From Achromobacter deleyi (GTDB lineage Bacteria > Pseudomonadota > Gammaproteobacteria > Burkholderiales > Burkholderiaceae_B), in NCBI RefSeq assembly GCF_902859705.1, contig NZ_CADIJO010000013.1:1-64000 (forward strand): DNA of 64,000 nt, read 5' to 3'. Of the stretch, positions 57,394 to 64,000 are shown in pieces (positions within the stretch are counted from its first letter, which is position 1; each line of letters begins with the position of its first letter). The notes under the pieces were generated by a model. That model searched no databases, was not told the origin of the DNA, and worked only from the letters and a program-made list of their open reading frames with translations. Both the position numbers and the translations under genes were made by a program.

Positions 57394-58671
57394 ATGAACA
57401 CCCAATTGATCCGCGCCACCTACCTGATCGAAACCCCGCTGGACCCGGCCCGCGTGGCCGACGTCATGGCGGGCGAGCAATCCTGCGGCACCTTTACCCG
57501 CGTGCAAGGCGAAACCGACGAGCTGCGCGCGCGCGCCCGCGCCCAGGTGGAATCGGTCGAGGCGCTGGCGCCCGCCGCAGCGGCCAGCCTGCCCAATGCC
57601 TGGCTTGACCGCCAGGCGGACGCGCGGTCGGCGCCACTGCGCCGGGCGCGCGTGCGCATCGCCTTTCCAGTCGCCAACATCGGCCCCAACCTGCCGACCC
57701 TGGCCGCCACCGTCGGCGGCAATCTGTACGACCTGGGCGAGCTGACCGGGCTGCGGCTGGAGCAGCTGGAACTGCCGTCCGACTACCGCGCCCAGTTCGA
57801 CATGCCGCTGGCGGGCATTGCCGGCACGCGCCAGTTGACCGGCGTAGCCCAAGGCCCGCTGGTCGGCACCATCATCAAGCCCAACGTCGGCCTGACGCCC
57901 GAGCAGACCGCGCACCTGGTTGCCCAGCTGTGCGCGGCCGGCGTGGACTTCATCAAGGACGACGAAGTGTGCGCCAACCCCACGCACGCCCCGCTGGCGC
58001 AGCGCGTGGCCGCCGTCATGGCCGTCGTGCGCGCGCACCGCGAGCGCACCGGGCGGCAGGTCATGGTTGCCTTCAACATCACCGACGAAACCGACGCCAT
58101 GCGGCGCCATGCCGACCTGATCGCGCGCGAGGAAGGCACCTGCGTGATGGCCAGCCTGAACTGGTGCGGGTATTCGGCCATCCAGACCCTGCGCCGCAGC
58201 ACGCCCCTGGCGCTGCACGGGCATCGCAACGGCTATGGCGCGCTGTCTCGCCACCCCTTGCTGGGCATCGGCTTCCAGGCCTACCAGACGCTCTGGCGCC
58301 TGGCCGGCGTGGACCACATGCATGTGCACGGTCTGCAGGGCAAGTTCTCGCAGACGGATGCCGAAGTGGTCGAGAGCGCGCGCGATTGCCTGGCACCGCT
58401 CACCCCCGGCATCGACGACGCCGTCATGCCGGCGTTCTCGTCGGGCCAATGGGCCGGCACGGTGCCGGCGACCTGGGCCGCGGTGCGCAGCGACGATCTG
58501 CTGTTCATGGCCGGCGGTGGCATCCTCGCGCATCCGGACGGGCCGGCGGCCGGCGTCCAGAGCATCCGCCAGGCCTGGCAGGCGGCGCGCGCCGGGCAGG
58601 ACCTGGAGGCGGTGGCCGACAGCGCCCCCGAACTGCGGCGCGCGCTGGCGTTCTTCGGGTCCCGGCCATGA
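57394..58671 (+). CDS. RuBisCO-like protein (form IV)
   Basis: 425 residues. Lysine of IIKPNVGL (Lys162) matches RuBisCO Lys175. The metal-site motif GVDFIKDDE gives Lys188, the carbamylation lysine, with Asp190 and Glu191. HGHRNGYG (275-282), a loop-6-like HVHGLQGKFSQ with Lys317, SSG at 349-351 and AGGG at 373-376 are also kept. Residues typical of true CO2-fixing RuBisCO around loop 6 are changed. Paired with a DUF1537 kinase, it resembles OiaC/OiaX-type decarboxylases or transcarboxylases of branched sugar-acid phosphates. Overlaps the kinase start as ATGA. Confidence 0.9.
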   Translation: MNTQLIRATYLIETPLDPARVADVMAGEQSCGTFTRVQGETDELRARARAQVESVEALAPAAAASLPNAWLDRQADARSAPLRRARVRIAFPVANIGPNLPTLAATVGGNLYDLGELTGLRLEQLELPSDYRAQFDMPLAGIAGTRQLTGVAQGPLVGTIIKPNVGLTPEQTAHLVAQLCAAGVDFIKDDEVCANPTHAPLAQRVAAVMAVVRAHRERTGRQVMVAFNITDETDAMRRHADLIAREEGTCVMASLNWCGYSAIQTLRRSTPLALHGHRNGYGALSRHPLLGIGFQAYQTLWRLAGVDHMHVHGLQGKFSQTDAEVVESARDCLAPLTPGIDDAVMPAFSSGQWAGTVPATWAAVRSDDLLFMAGGGILAHPDGPAAGVQSIRQAWQAARAGQDLEAVADSAPELRRALAFFGSRP

Positions 58672-60077
58672 CCGCGGCGCGCGCCGACACGCCCTCGCCC
58701 CAGGTCTGCTGGTACGGCGACGACTTCACCGGCGCGACCGACACGCTGGCGCACGTGGCGCTGGCCGGCTGGCGCAGCCTGCTTTTCCTGGGCGTGCCCA
58801 CGGCCGCGCAACGGCTGCGCGCGGGGCCCTTGGACGCCCTGGGCATCGCCGGCGCGGCGCGCGCCATGGCGCCGGCCGACATGGTCGCCGCCTTGCGGCC
58901 GGCAGGGCAGTACCTGGCGGCTACCGGCGCGCGGGTGGTGCACTACAAGTGCTGCTCGACGTTCGACAGCGCGCCGCACGTCGGCAGCATCGGCGCGGCC
59001 GTCGGCGAACTGCGGCGCCATCTGTCCAATCCATTCATCCCGATCGTCGGCGGGCAACCCGGCATCGGCCGCTATTGCAGCTTCGCCAATCTGTATGCGC
59101 GCTCGGGCGCCGCGCCCGACGTCCACCGGATCGACCGCCACCCCGTCATGCGCGCGCACCCGGTCACGCCCATGCAGGAAGCCGATCTGCGCCTGCACCT
59201 GGGCGCCCAGGGCCTGCCCGATATCGCGTCGCTGCCGCATACCGCCTATCCGCGGCCGCGGCCAGGCGACGATCAGGGCGAGATCGATCGATGGATCAAC
59301 AGCAAGCTGAATACGCTCGCCGGCCCCGTGCTGCTGGATGTGATCGACGACGACCAACTGCCTCTCATCGGCCGCCTGATCTGGCGTGCGGCCGCGCGCC
59401 AGCCGCTGCTGGCGGTAGGGCCCAGCAGCGTGCAGCAGGCGCTGACCGGCGCAGCCGGGCTGGACGCCGCGCTGACCCCGCCCGCGCTTGCGCCCGCGGC
59501 CGGCCCCGTGCTGGTGGTGGCCGGCAGCCTGTCGCCGGTCACCGCGCGGCAGTTGGCGAGCAGCCAGCTGTATGAGCGCCAGCCCTTGCAGGTGGCGCGT
59601 CTGCTGGACGACACCGCCTACGCCGCCGCCCGCGTGCAGGCGGCCGCCGCCGCGCTGGCCCAGGGCCGCCACGTGCTAGTGCATACCGACGCCCCCCAGG
59701 CGGCGCTGTCGCCCGAGCTGACCGCCGCCACGGCCCGCGCCACGGGCCAGCTGGTGCACGACATCGTCCGCGCCAGCGCTGCGGCCGGGCGGCGCCTGAC
59801 GCGCCTGGGCATTGCCGGCGGCGACACCTCCAGCCACGCCGCCCTGGCCCTGAAACTGTGGGGCCTGAGCTTTCACAGCGTGCTCGCGCCCGGCGTCACG
59901 GTCAGCCTGGCCCATGCCGACGACCCGCTGGCCGACGGCTTGCAATTGATGCTCAAAGGCGGCCAGATGGGCGGCGATACGTTGCTGGACGACTTGATTC
60001 TGGGTACCCGGCCCCCGGGGGCCGAGCCGCCCTATGCCGGATGCCGTGCCAGAAACCCCTGGATCGCATCCAGATAG
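58668..60077 (+). CDS. DUF1537 four-carbon-acid-sugar kinase family protein
   Basis: 469 residues. The N-terminal domain begins VCWYGDDFTGATDTLAHVAL, the family's acid-sugar motif (DDxTG). HYKCCSTFDSAPHVGSIGAA is the second substrate segment. The C-terminal nucleotide domain has GIAGGDTSSHAALALKLWGL and LKGGQMGGDTLLDDLI. It phosphorylates a sugar acid such as an erythronate, threonate or 3-oxo-isoapionate. The product would be the substrate of the RuBisCO-like enzyme next to it. Its last 46 bp overlap the convergent hydrolase gene. Confidence 0.92.
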   Translation: MTAARADTPSPQVCWYGDDFTGATDTLAHVALAGWRSLLFLGVPTAAQRLRAGPLDALGIAGAARAMAPADMVAALRPAGQYLAATGARVVHYKCCSTFDSAPHVGSIGAAVGELRRHLSNPFIPIVGGQPGIGRYCSFANLYARSGAAPDVHRIDRHPVMRAHPVTPMQEADLRLHLGAQGLPDIASLPHTAYPRPRPGDDQGEIDRWINSKLNTLAGPVLLDVIDDDQLPLIGRLIWRAAARQPLLAVGPSSVQQALTGAAGLDAALTPPALAPAAGPVLVVAGSLSPVTARQLASSQLYERQPLQVARLLDDTAYAAARVQAAAAALAQGRHVLVHTDAPQAALSPELTAATARATGQLVHDIVRASAAAGRRLTRLGIAGGDTSSHAALALKLWGLSFHSVLAPGVTVSLAHADDPLADGLQLMLKGGQMGGDTLLDDLILGTRPPGAEPPYAGCRARNPWIASR

Positions 60078-60766
60078 CGCTGCGGCTGGTCCTTCCAGTC
60101 TTCGACCAGCGTCGCGGCCGGCGCCAACTGCGCCAGTTCCAGCGAGACGGCGCGCGGGTGCAGCGCGTCGTTGCCGCCCAGGATGAGCAGCGGAATCGGA
60201 TTGCGCCGCACGAAGTCGCGGCTGACGCTGAAGACGAAATCGCCGCCGAACAGGTTGTGCCGCAGGCCGTCCAGCGCCCTGTCGTCCACGCCAGAGTCGC
60301 GCGCCCGGACGGTGTCGGCCCATTGGTCGAACGATTCGCCGCGCTTGCCGTCCTGCCCGGCAATGCCGATGGGCTGCTGCAAGATGGCCGACACGACCCG
60401 CTGCGGCGCCAGTTCGCACAGCTTGAGCGCAAACGACGAGCCGATGCACGAGCCGATCACATGAAACCGCTGCACGCCCAGCGCATCCAGCAGGCCCAGG
60501 TGATCGAGCGCGTAGGTCGTCCAGCCGTCGCTGGCCCGCACCGGCGCGCGCGAGCGGCCGGCGTTGCGCTGGTCCGGGGCGATGACGCGGTACTGGCTGG
60601 CCAGCGCCGCCACGGGGTCCGGATACTCACGCGGCCGGCCGTCACGCGTTACGCGCCACAGTTCACGATGCGACAGCATGCCGCCTGGGGCCAGGGCCAG
60701 CACGGCGTCGCCCTGGCCCTGGATGTCGATGTGGAGTTCGGCATCGCCGATGTTCAGAATGGGCAT
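60032..60766 (-). CDS. Alpha/beta-hydrolase-fold protein with Cys in the nucleophile elbow
   Basis: 244 residues from the ATG at 60766. The elbow reads FHVIGSCIGSSFALKLCELA: the G-x-Nuc-x-G motif is G-S-C-I-G, with Cys in place of the usual Ser. The acid may be Asp in ILGGNDALHP. The final His expected near the C-terminus is not obvious; a His in ARHPA is the last residue group. Cys nucleophiles occur in dienelactone hydrolases, but the rest looks like an ordinary small hydrolase. The end overlaps the kinase gene tail to tail by 46 bp. Confidence 0.8.
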   Translation of the reverse strand: MPILNIGDAELHIDIQGQGDAVLALAPGGMLSHRELWRVTRDGRPREYPDPVAALASQYRVIAPDQRNAGRSRAPVRASDGWTTYALDHLGLLDALGVQRFHVIGSCIGSSFALKLCELAPQRVVSAILQQPIGIAGQDGKRGESFDQWADTVRARDSGVDDRALDGLRHNLFGGDFVFSVSRDFVRRNPIPLLILGGNDALHPRAVSLELAQLAPAATLVEDWKDQPQRYLDAIQGFLARHPA

Positions 60767-60782
60767 GTCGGTCTCGTTCGTG

Positions 60783-61757
60783 TCATTGCAGCGCCACGCC
60801 GCTTTCGCGCAGCAGCGTCGGGAATTTGTCGGCGTCGCTGGCGATGCGGTCGGCGAAGGCCCGGGGCTGGTCGGCGATGGGTTCAAAGCCGATGGCCAGC
60901 AGGCGGGCCCGGAAATCGGGTTCGGTGACCGCCTCGCGCACGGCGCGCCAGACGTCGTTGACCACGTCGGACGATGTGCCGGCCGGCGCCAGCAGGCCGA
61001 ACCAGCCGGTATCGCCGTCCATCCGCAGGCCGACCTGCGCCGCAGTCGGCACCTGCGGCACCGTGTCGCTGCGGTTGTCCTGCAGCACCGCCAGCGCGCG
61101 GACCTGGCCGTTGGCGATCAGGCTGGACACCGCCGGCAGCGCCACGATGGCGGCATCGATCTCGCCGCCCAGCAGCGCCACGACCGCCGGCCCCGCTCCC
61201 TTGTAGGGCACGTGCTGCACGGTGCCCGGCACCTGCTGCTGCAGGCGGGTCAGCGCGCGGTGGTTGCTGTTGCCGTAGCCCGGGGTGCCGATATTGACGA
61301 CCTGCTGGCTGGCCGCCTGGCGCAGGCCGGCAATGTCGTGGATGGGCGAGTCCGCCCGCACCACGATCACCGGCGGCGTGGCCGCCACGATGCTGATGGG
61401 CGCAAAGCTCTTGATCGGGTCGTAATTGATGGTGCCCTGGAACAGGGTCTGGTTGGCCACCAGCATGTCGCCGGTCAGCAGCAGGGTGTAGCCGTCGGGC
61501 GCGGCCCGCGCCACCTGGTCGGCGGCGATATTGCCGCCGGCGCCGGCCCGGTTCTCGACGATGACCGGCACTTTCCACAGCGCCCCCAGGCGCTCGGCCA
61601 GGCCCCGCCCCAATACGTCCATCGCCCCGCCCGGCGCCAGCGGCAGCACCAGCCGTACCGGTTTGTCGGGATAGGCCGCCTGGGCGGACCCGGCCATGCC
61701 CAGCATCAGAACCACCACCAGGCGTTGCACCCGGGTCCAGAATCGAGAGAACTTCAC
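60783..61757 (-). CDS. Bug-family (TctC-like) periplasmic solute receptor
   Basis: 324 residues from a GTG at 61757 with GGAG 8 bases upstream. The signal peptide (VQRLVVVLMLGMAGSAQA) leads to AYPDKPVRLVLPLAPGGAMD, VIVENRAGAGGNIAADQVAR, PDGYTLLLTGDML and HVPYKGAGPAVVALLGGEID. It lies 16 bp before the hydrolase gene and is probably transcribed with it. Fourth orphan Bug receptor of the window. Confidence 0.9.
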   Translation of the reverse strand: MKFSRFWTRVQRLVVVLMLGMAGSAQAAYPDKPVRLVLPLAPGGAMDVLGRGLAERLGALWKVPVIVENRAGAGGNIAADQVARAAPDGYTLLLTGDMLVANQTLFQGTINYDPIKSFAPISIVAATPPVIVVRADSPIHDIAGLRQAASQQVVNIGTPGYGNSNHRALTRLQQQVPGTVQHVPYKGAGPAVVALLGGEIDAAIVALPAVSSLIANGQVRALAVLQDNRSDTVPQVPTAAQVGLRMDGDTGWFGLLAPAGTSSDVVNDVWRAVREAVTEPDFRARLLAIGFEPIADQPRAFADRIASDADKFPTLLRESGVALQ

Positions 61758-62265
61758 CCCACACGCTCCACAGAACCGCGGGGCGCCGGCCTCGATCATC
61801 CATCGCGGTGTCGCGACGCCCCGCATGACACAGCAGACAGGCTACGGCGCCCCCCCGCGCAGGCCAACGAAGGTTTCCAACTATGGATATGCGCCGCCGC
61901 AGACCGCCGCGCCTGTCGATCCGCTGTCGGCTGGGCCGCCGCCAGGCCGTCCGCCGGCTATCAATCTTTAGGCAGGCGTCATAACACCCCGTTATTGCAG
62001 CCTCGGCCCCGGCGCGCAAAAAGGCTGAAATACTCTTTTCAATTCAATGACTTGAAAACCTCGGCAGCCCGTCCGCGCGCCCCGTCCCATAGTGGATTTC
62101 CCTGGGTCCCCGGCGCCGGACCGCGCTGGCATTCTTGCCCCACCCCAGCACCTGGACGCCACAGAGACGAGGTTGAGTCATGCCCAGACCAGTTCCCCCC
62201 TGCCCCGCACGGCGCGCCCCCTTCGGGCCGGCCGCCACCCTACGCATCACCGGCGCGGGCCACGC
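61758..62265. other. Intergenic region before the peptide ABC permease genes
   Basis: 508 bp without a convincing gene. It must carry the promoters of the leftward Bug gene and the rightward permease operon. A 48-codon rightward frame at 61825-61971 is Pro-rich and unsupported. No clear operator or terminator was recognised. Confidence 0.5.
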
Positions 62266-63204
62266 ATGATCCGGCAGATTCTCAACCGTTTCACGATCTC
62301 GCTGCCCGTCCTGCTGGGCGTGGTGGTGGTGTGCTTCGTGCTGCTGCAAGTGGCGCCGGCCGACCCCGCCGCGGTGATCGCCGGCCCCACCGCCACGGCG
62401 GACGAACTGGCGCAGGTTCGCCAGGAACTGGGCCTGGACAAGTCCATCGTCCAGCAGCTGTCGCTGTATGTCTGGCGCCTGCTGCACCTGGACCTGGGCC
62501 GCTCGATGATCTCGAACGTGCCGGTCATCGATGAAATCGGCAGCACCATCGGCGCCACGGCCGAGCTGATGCTGGCCAGCGTGATCTGGTCGATTCCGCT
62601 GGCGATCCTGCTGGGCACGCTGGCCGCCTACCGCCGCGGCAAGCTGACCGACCGCTTCGTCATGACGCTGTCGGTGGTGGGCGTGTCGCTGCCGGTCTTC
62701 TGGGTCGGCCTGCTGCTGGTGCAGCACGTGGGCGGCGCGGGCCTGTTGCCGTACATCGGCCGCAACGGCCCGATCTGGACGCTGGCCGGGCTGCAATCGC
62801 TGGCGCTGCCCGCGCTGACGCTGGGTTCGGTGCTGATCGGGCCGGTCGCGCGCATCACCCGCACCGCCGTCATCGAAACGCTCAGCGGCGATTACGTGCG
62901 CACGGCGCGCGCCAAGGGCGCGGGCGAAGGCCGCGTGCTGCTGCGCCACGCCTTGCGCAATGCGCTGCTGCCCATCGTGACGCTGGTGGGCCTGCAGGTG
63001 GGCAACCTGCTGGGCGGCGCGGTGGTCACCGAACAGATCTATTCCTGGCCCGGCGTGGGCCGCATGGCCGTGGGCGCCATCTTCGCGGGCGATTTCCCGC
63101 TGGCCCAGGGCGCCATCCTGGTGACGGCGCTGGGCTTCATTCTCATCAACCTGATCGTGGATCTGCTCTACGGCTACCTGGATCCCCGAGGCAACAAATC
63201 ATGA
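62266..63204 (+). CDS. DppB-type peptide/nickel ABC transporter permease
   Basis: 312 residues, six membrane helices. RQILNRFTISLPVLLGVVVV is the typical first helix, VAPADPAAVIAGPTATADEL the periplasmic loop. The EAA coupling loop is VIETLSGDYVRTARAKGAGE followed by LLRHALRNALLPIVTLVGLQ. With DppC it forms the channel for di- or oligopeptides or related solutes. No binding-protein gene precedes it, so that gene must lie outside the window. Overlaps the next gene as ATGA. Confidence 0.93.
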   Translation: MIRQILNRFTISLPVLLGVVVVCFVLLQVAPADPAAVIAGPTATADELAQVRQELGLDKSIVQQLSLYVWRLLHLDLGRSMISNVPVIDEIGSTIGATAELMLASVIWSIPLAILLGTLAAYRRGKLTDRFVMTLSVVGVSLPVFWVGLLLVQHVGGAGLLPYIGRNGPIWTLAGLQSLALPALTLGSVLIGPVARITRTAVIETLSGDYVRTARAKGAGEGRVLLRHALRNALLPIVTLVGLQVGNLLGGAVVTEQIYSWPGVGRMAVGAIFAGDFPLAQGAILVTALGFILINLIVDLLYGYLDPRGNKS

Positions 63205-64000
63205 GCGCAGGCACCACTTCTTCATTGGGCGGGCTGCCGCCCCAGGCCATGGCCACGCCGCTGGCGCGCATTGCGTCGCGCCTGCGCCGCGACCCCATCC
63301 TGCTGCTGTCGCTGCTGGCGGTGATAGCCATCGTGCTGGTGGCGCTGCTGGCGCCCTGGCTGGCGCCGCACGACCCCTATTCCACCAACATGGCCATCGC
63401 CCGCAAGGCGCCGGGCTGGATCTCGGCCGACGGCATCCGCTACCTGCTGGGCACCGACGTGCAGGGCCGCGACATCCTGTCGCGCATCATCTACGGCATC
63501 CGCGCCACGCTGAGCCTGAGCGTGCTGGCGGTGATCGGCGGGTCGGGCCTGGGCGCCCTGCTGGGCATCCTGGCCGCCTACTACCGGCCACTGGAAGGCG
63601 TGATCATGCGCATCGTGGACGTGCTGCTGTCGTTCCCGGCGATCCTGTTCGGCCTGAGCCTGTCGGCGCTGATGGGCCCGGGCACCACCAGCATGGTGCT
63701 GGCGCTGGGCATCTCGGCCATTCCCGGCATGGCGCGCATCGCCCGCGGCTCGGCCATGGTGGTGATGAAGCAGGAATACATGGAAGCCGGCCACGCCATG
63801 GGCTTTGGCAACTTCTACCTGATCACGCGCTACCTGCTGCCCAATTGCTCGTCGATGCTGATGATCTACGCCACGCTGCAACTGGGCCACACCATCCTGC
63901 TGGGCTCGGTGCTGTCGTTCCTGGGGCTGGGTCCGCAGCCGCCCTTCGCCGAACTGGGCAGCATGGCCGCCGACGGCCGCAAGTTCCTGCAGATCTTTCC
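63201..64000 (+). CDS. DppC-type peptide/nickel ABC transporter permease, cut by the window edge
   Basis: 266 residues are visible. The first helix is DPILLLSLLAVIAIVLVALL. GYIRYLLGTDVQGRDI-type sequence (GIRYLLGTDVQGRDILSRII) is the family's conserved periplasmic segment. The EAA loop is GMARIARGSAMVVMKQEYME with AGHAMGFGNFYLITRYLLPN. Partner of the DppB-type gene, started by ATGA overlap. The C-terminus lies beyond 64000. Confidence 0.93.
   Translation, partial: MSAGTTSSLGGLPPQAMATPLARIASRLRRDPILLLSLLAVIAIVLVALLAPWLAPHDPYSTNMAIARKAPGWISADGIRYLLGTDVQGRDILSRIIYGIRATLSLSVLAVIGGSGLGALLGILAAYYRPLEGVIMRIVDVLLSFPAILFGLSLSALMGPGTTSMVLALGISAIPGMARIARGSAMVVMKQEYMEAGHAMGFGNFYLITRYLLPNCSSMLMIYATLQLGHTILLGSVLSFLGLGPQPPFAELGSMAADGRKFLQIF

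Noticed and set aside
57394..58671. True CO2-fixing RuBisCO large subunit
   Set aside because: The length is short, the loop-6 region is altered, and no small subunit, phosphoribulokinase or other Calvin-cycle gene is near.
61825..61971. 48-codon Pro-rich frame in the gap before the permease genes
   Set aside because: No ribosome site, low complexity, and no supporting context.
1..64000. tRNA or rRNA genes, CRISPR arrays, insertion sequences or prophage
   Set aside because: No cloverleaf-like segments, repeat-spacer arrays, transposase or integrase motifs were recognised on either strand.

Overview
The window looks like a chromosomal stretch of a high-GC betaproteobacterium of the Alcaligenaceae (Bordetella/Achromobacter type). 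The grounds are strongly GC-biased codons, four Bug-type solute receptors with no matching membrane subunits, TRAP and peptide transporters, and many small catabolic operons each with its own regulator. I saw no rRNA, tRNA, CRISPR array, transposase or phage gene. This assignment is an inference from content only.

Left third (1-26.5 kb). The start of a filamentous-haemagglutinin-like gene runs off the left edge. Then comes one large leftward locus: a cell-surface-signalling operon (STN/TonB-like periplasmic sensor, ECF sigma factor, FecR-type anti-sigma), a 4,183-residue two-partner-secretion exoprotein, its Omp85/TpsB transporter, a DUF2341-LamG-ExbB fusion, ExbD, a proline-rich TonB-like protein, a porin-like protein, a periplasmic coiled-coil protein, a YbjN-type protein, an anchored PpiC isomerase, and a RES/Xre toxin-antitoxin-like pair. 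The set and order resemble what I recall of the Pseudomonas aeruginosa PUMA3 (VreA/VreI/VreR) and Pdt loci. A Pho-box promoter before the sensor gene and a second Pho-box-like sequence before the exoprotein suggest control by phosphate starvation. This is the most interesting system here: two-partner secretion apparently equipped with its own TonB/ExbB/ExbD energy module.

Middle (26.5-48 kb). An XRE-cupin regulator, cupin, class II aldolase, GST and Bug operon is followed by a visibly less GC-rich block (about 30.1-37.5 kb). That block is a TetR-controlled aryl-CoA style degradation cluster: alpha/beta hydrolase, Bug receptor, aryl-acid CoA ligase, VOC protein, an unknown 86-residue protein, FAD monooxygenase and hotdog thioesterase, the last five joined by 4-bp ATGA overlaps. 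Next come a Fur-box-preceded FecI/FecR/TonB-receptor iron locus, a PhzF protein, and a LysR-divergent operon (VOC, 3-hydroxyisobutyrate-dehydrogenase-like, SAF-containing oxidoreductase, Bug).

Right third (48-64 kb). Small genes (DUF4287 and others), a ChaA-type antiporter, a LysR/MFS pair, then a LacI-controlled acid-sugar locus: TRAP DctP, a fused DctQM, VOC, a RuBisCO-like protein and a DUF1537 kinase. Convergent to it lie an alpha/beta-hydrolase-fold protein with a cysteine in the nucleophile elbow and a Bug receptor. The window ends in a DppBC-type ABC permease pair, the second cut by the right edge. Three short tandem repeats of 14-15 bp sit at the 3' ends of unrelated genes (716-775, 24574-24663, 52571-52655), a pattern no gene annotation explains.
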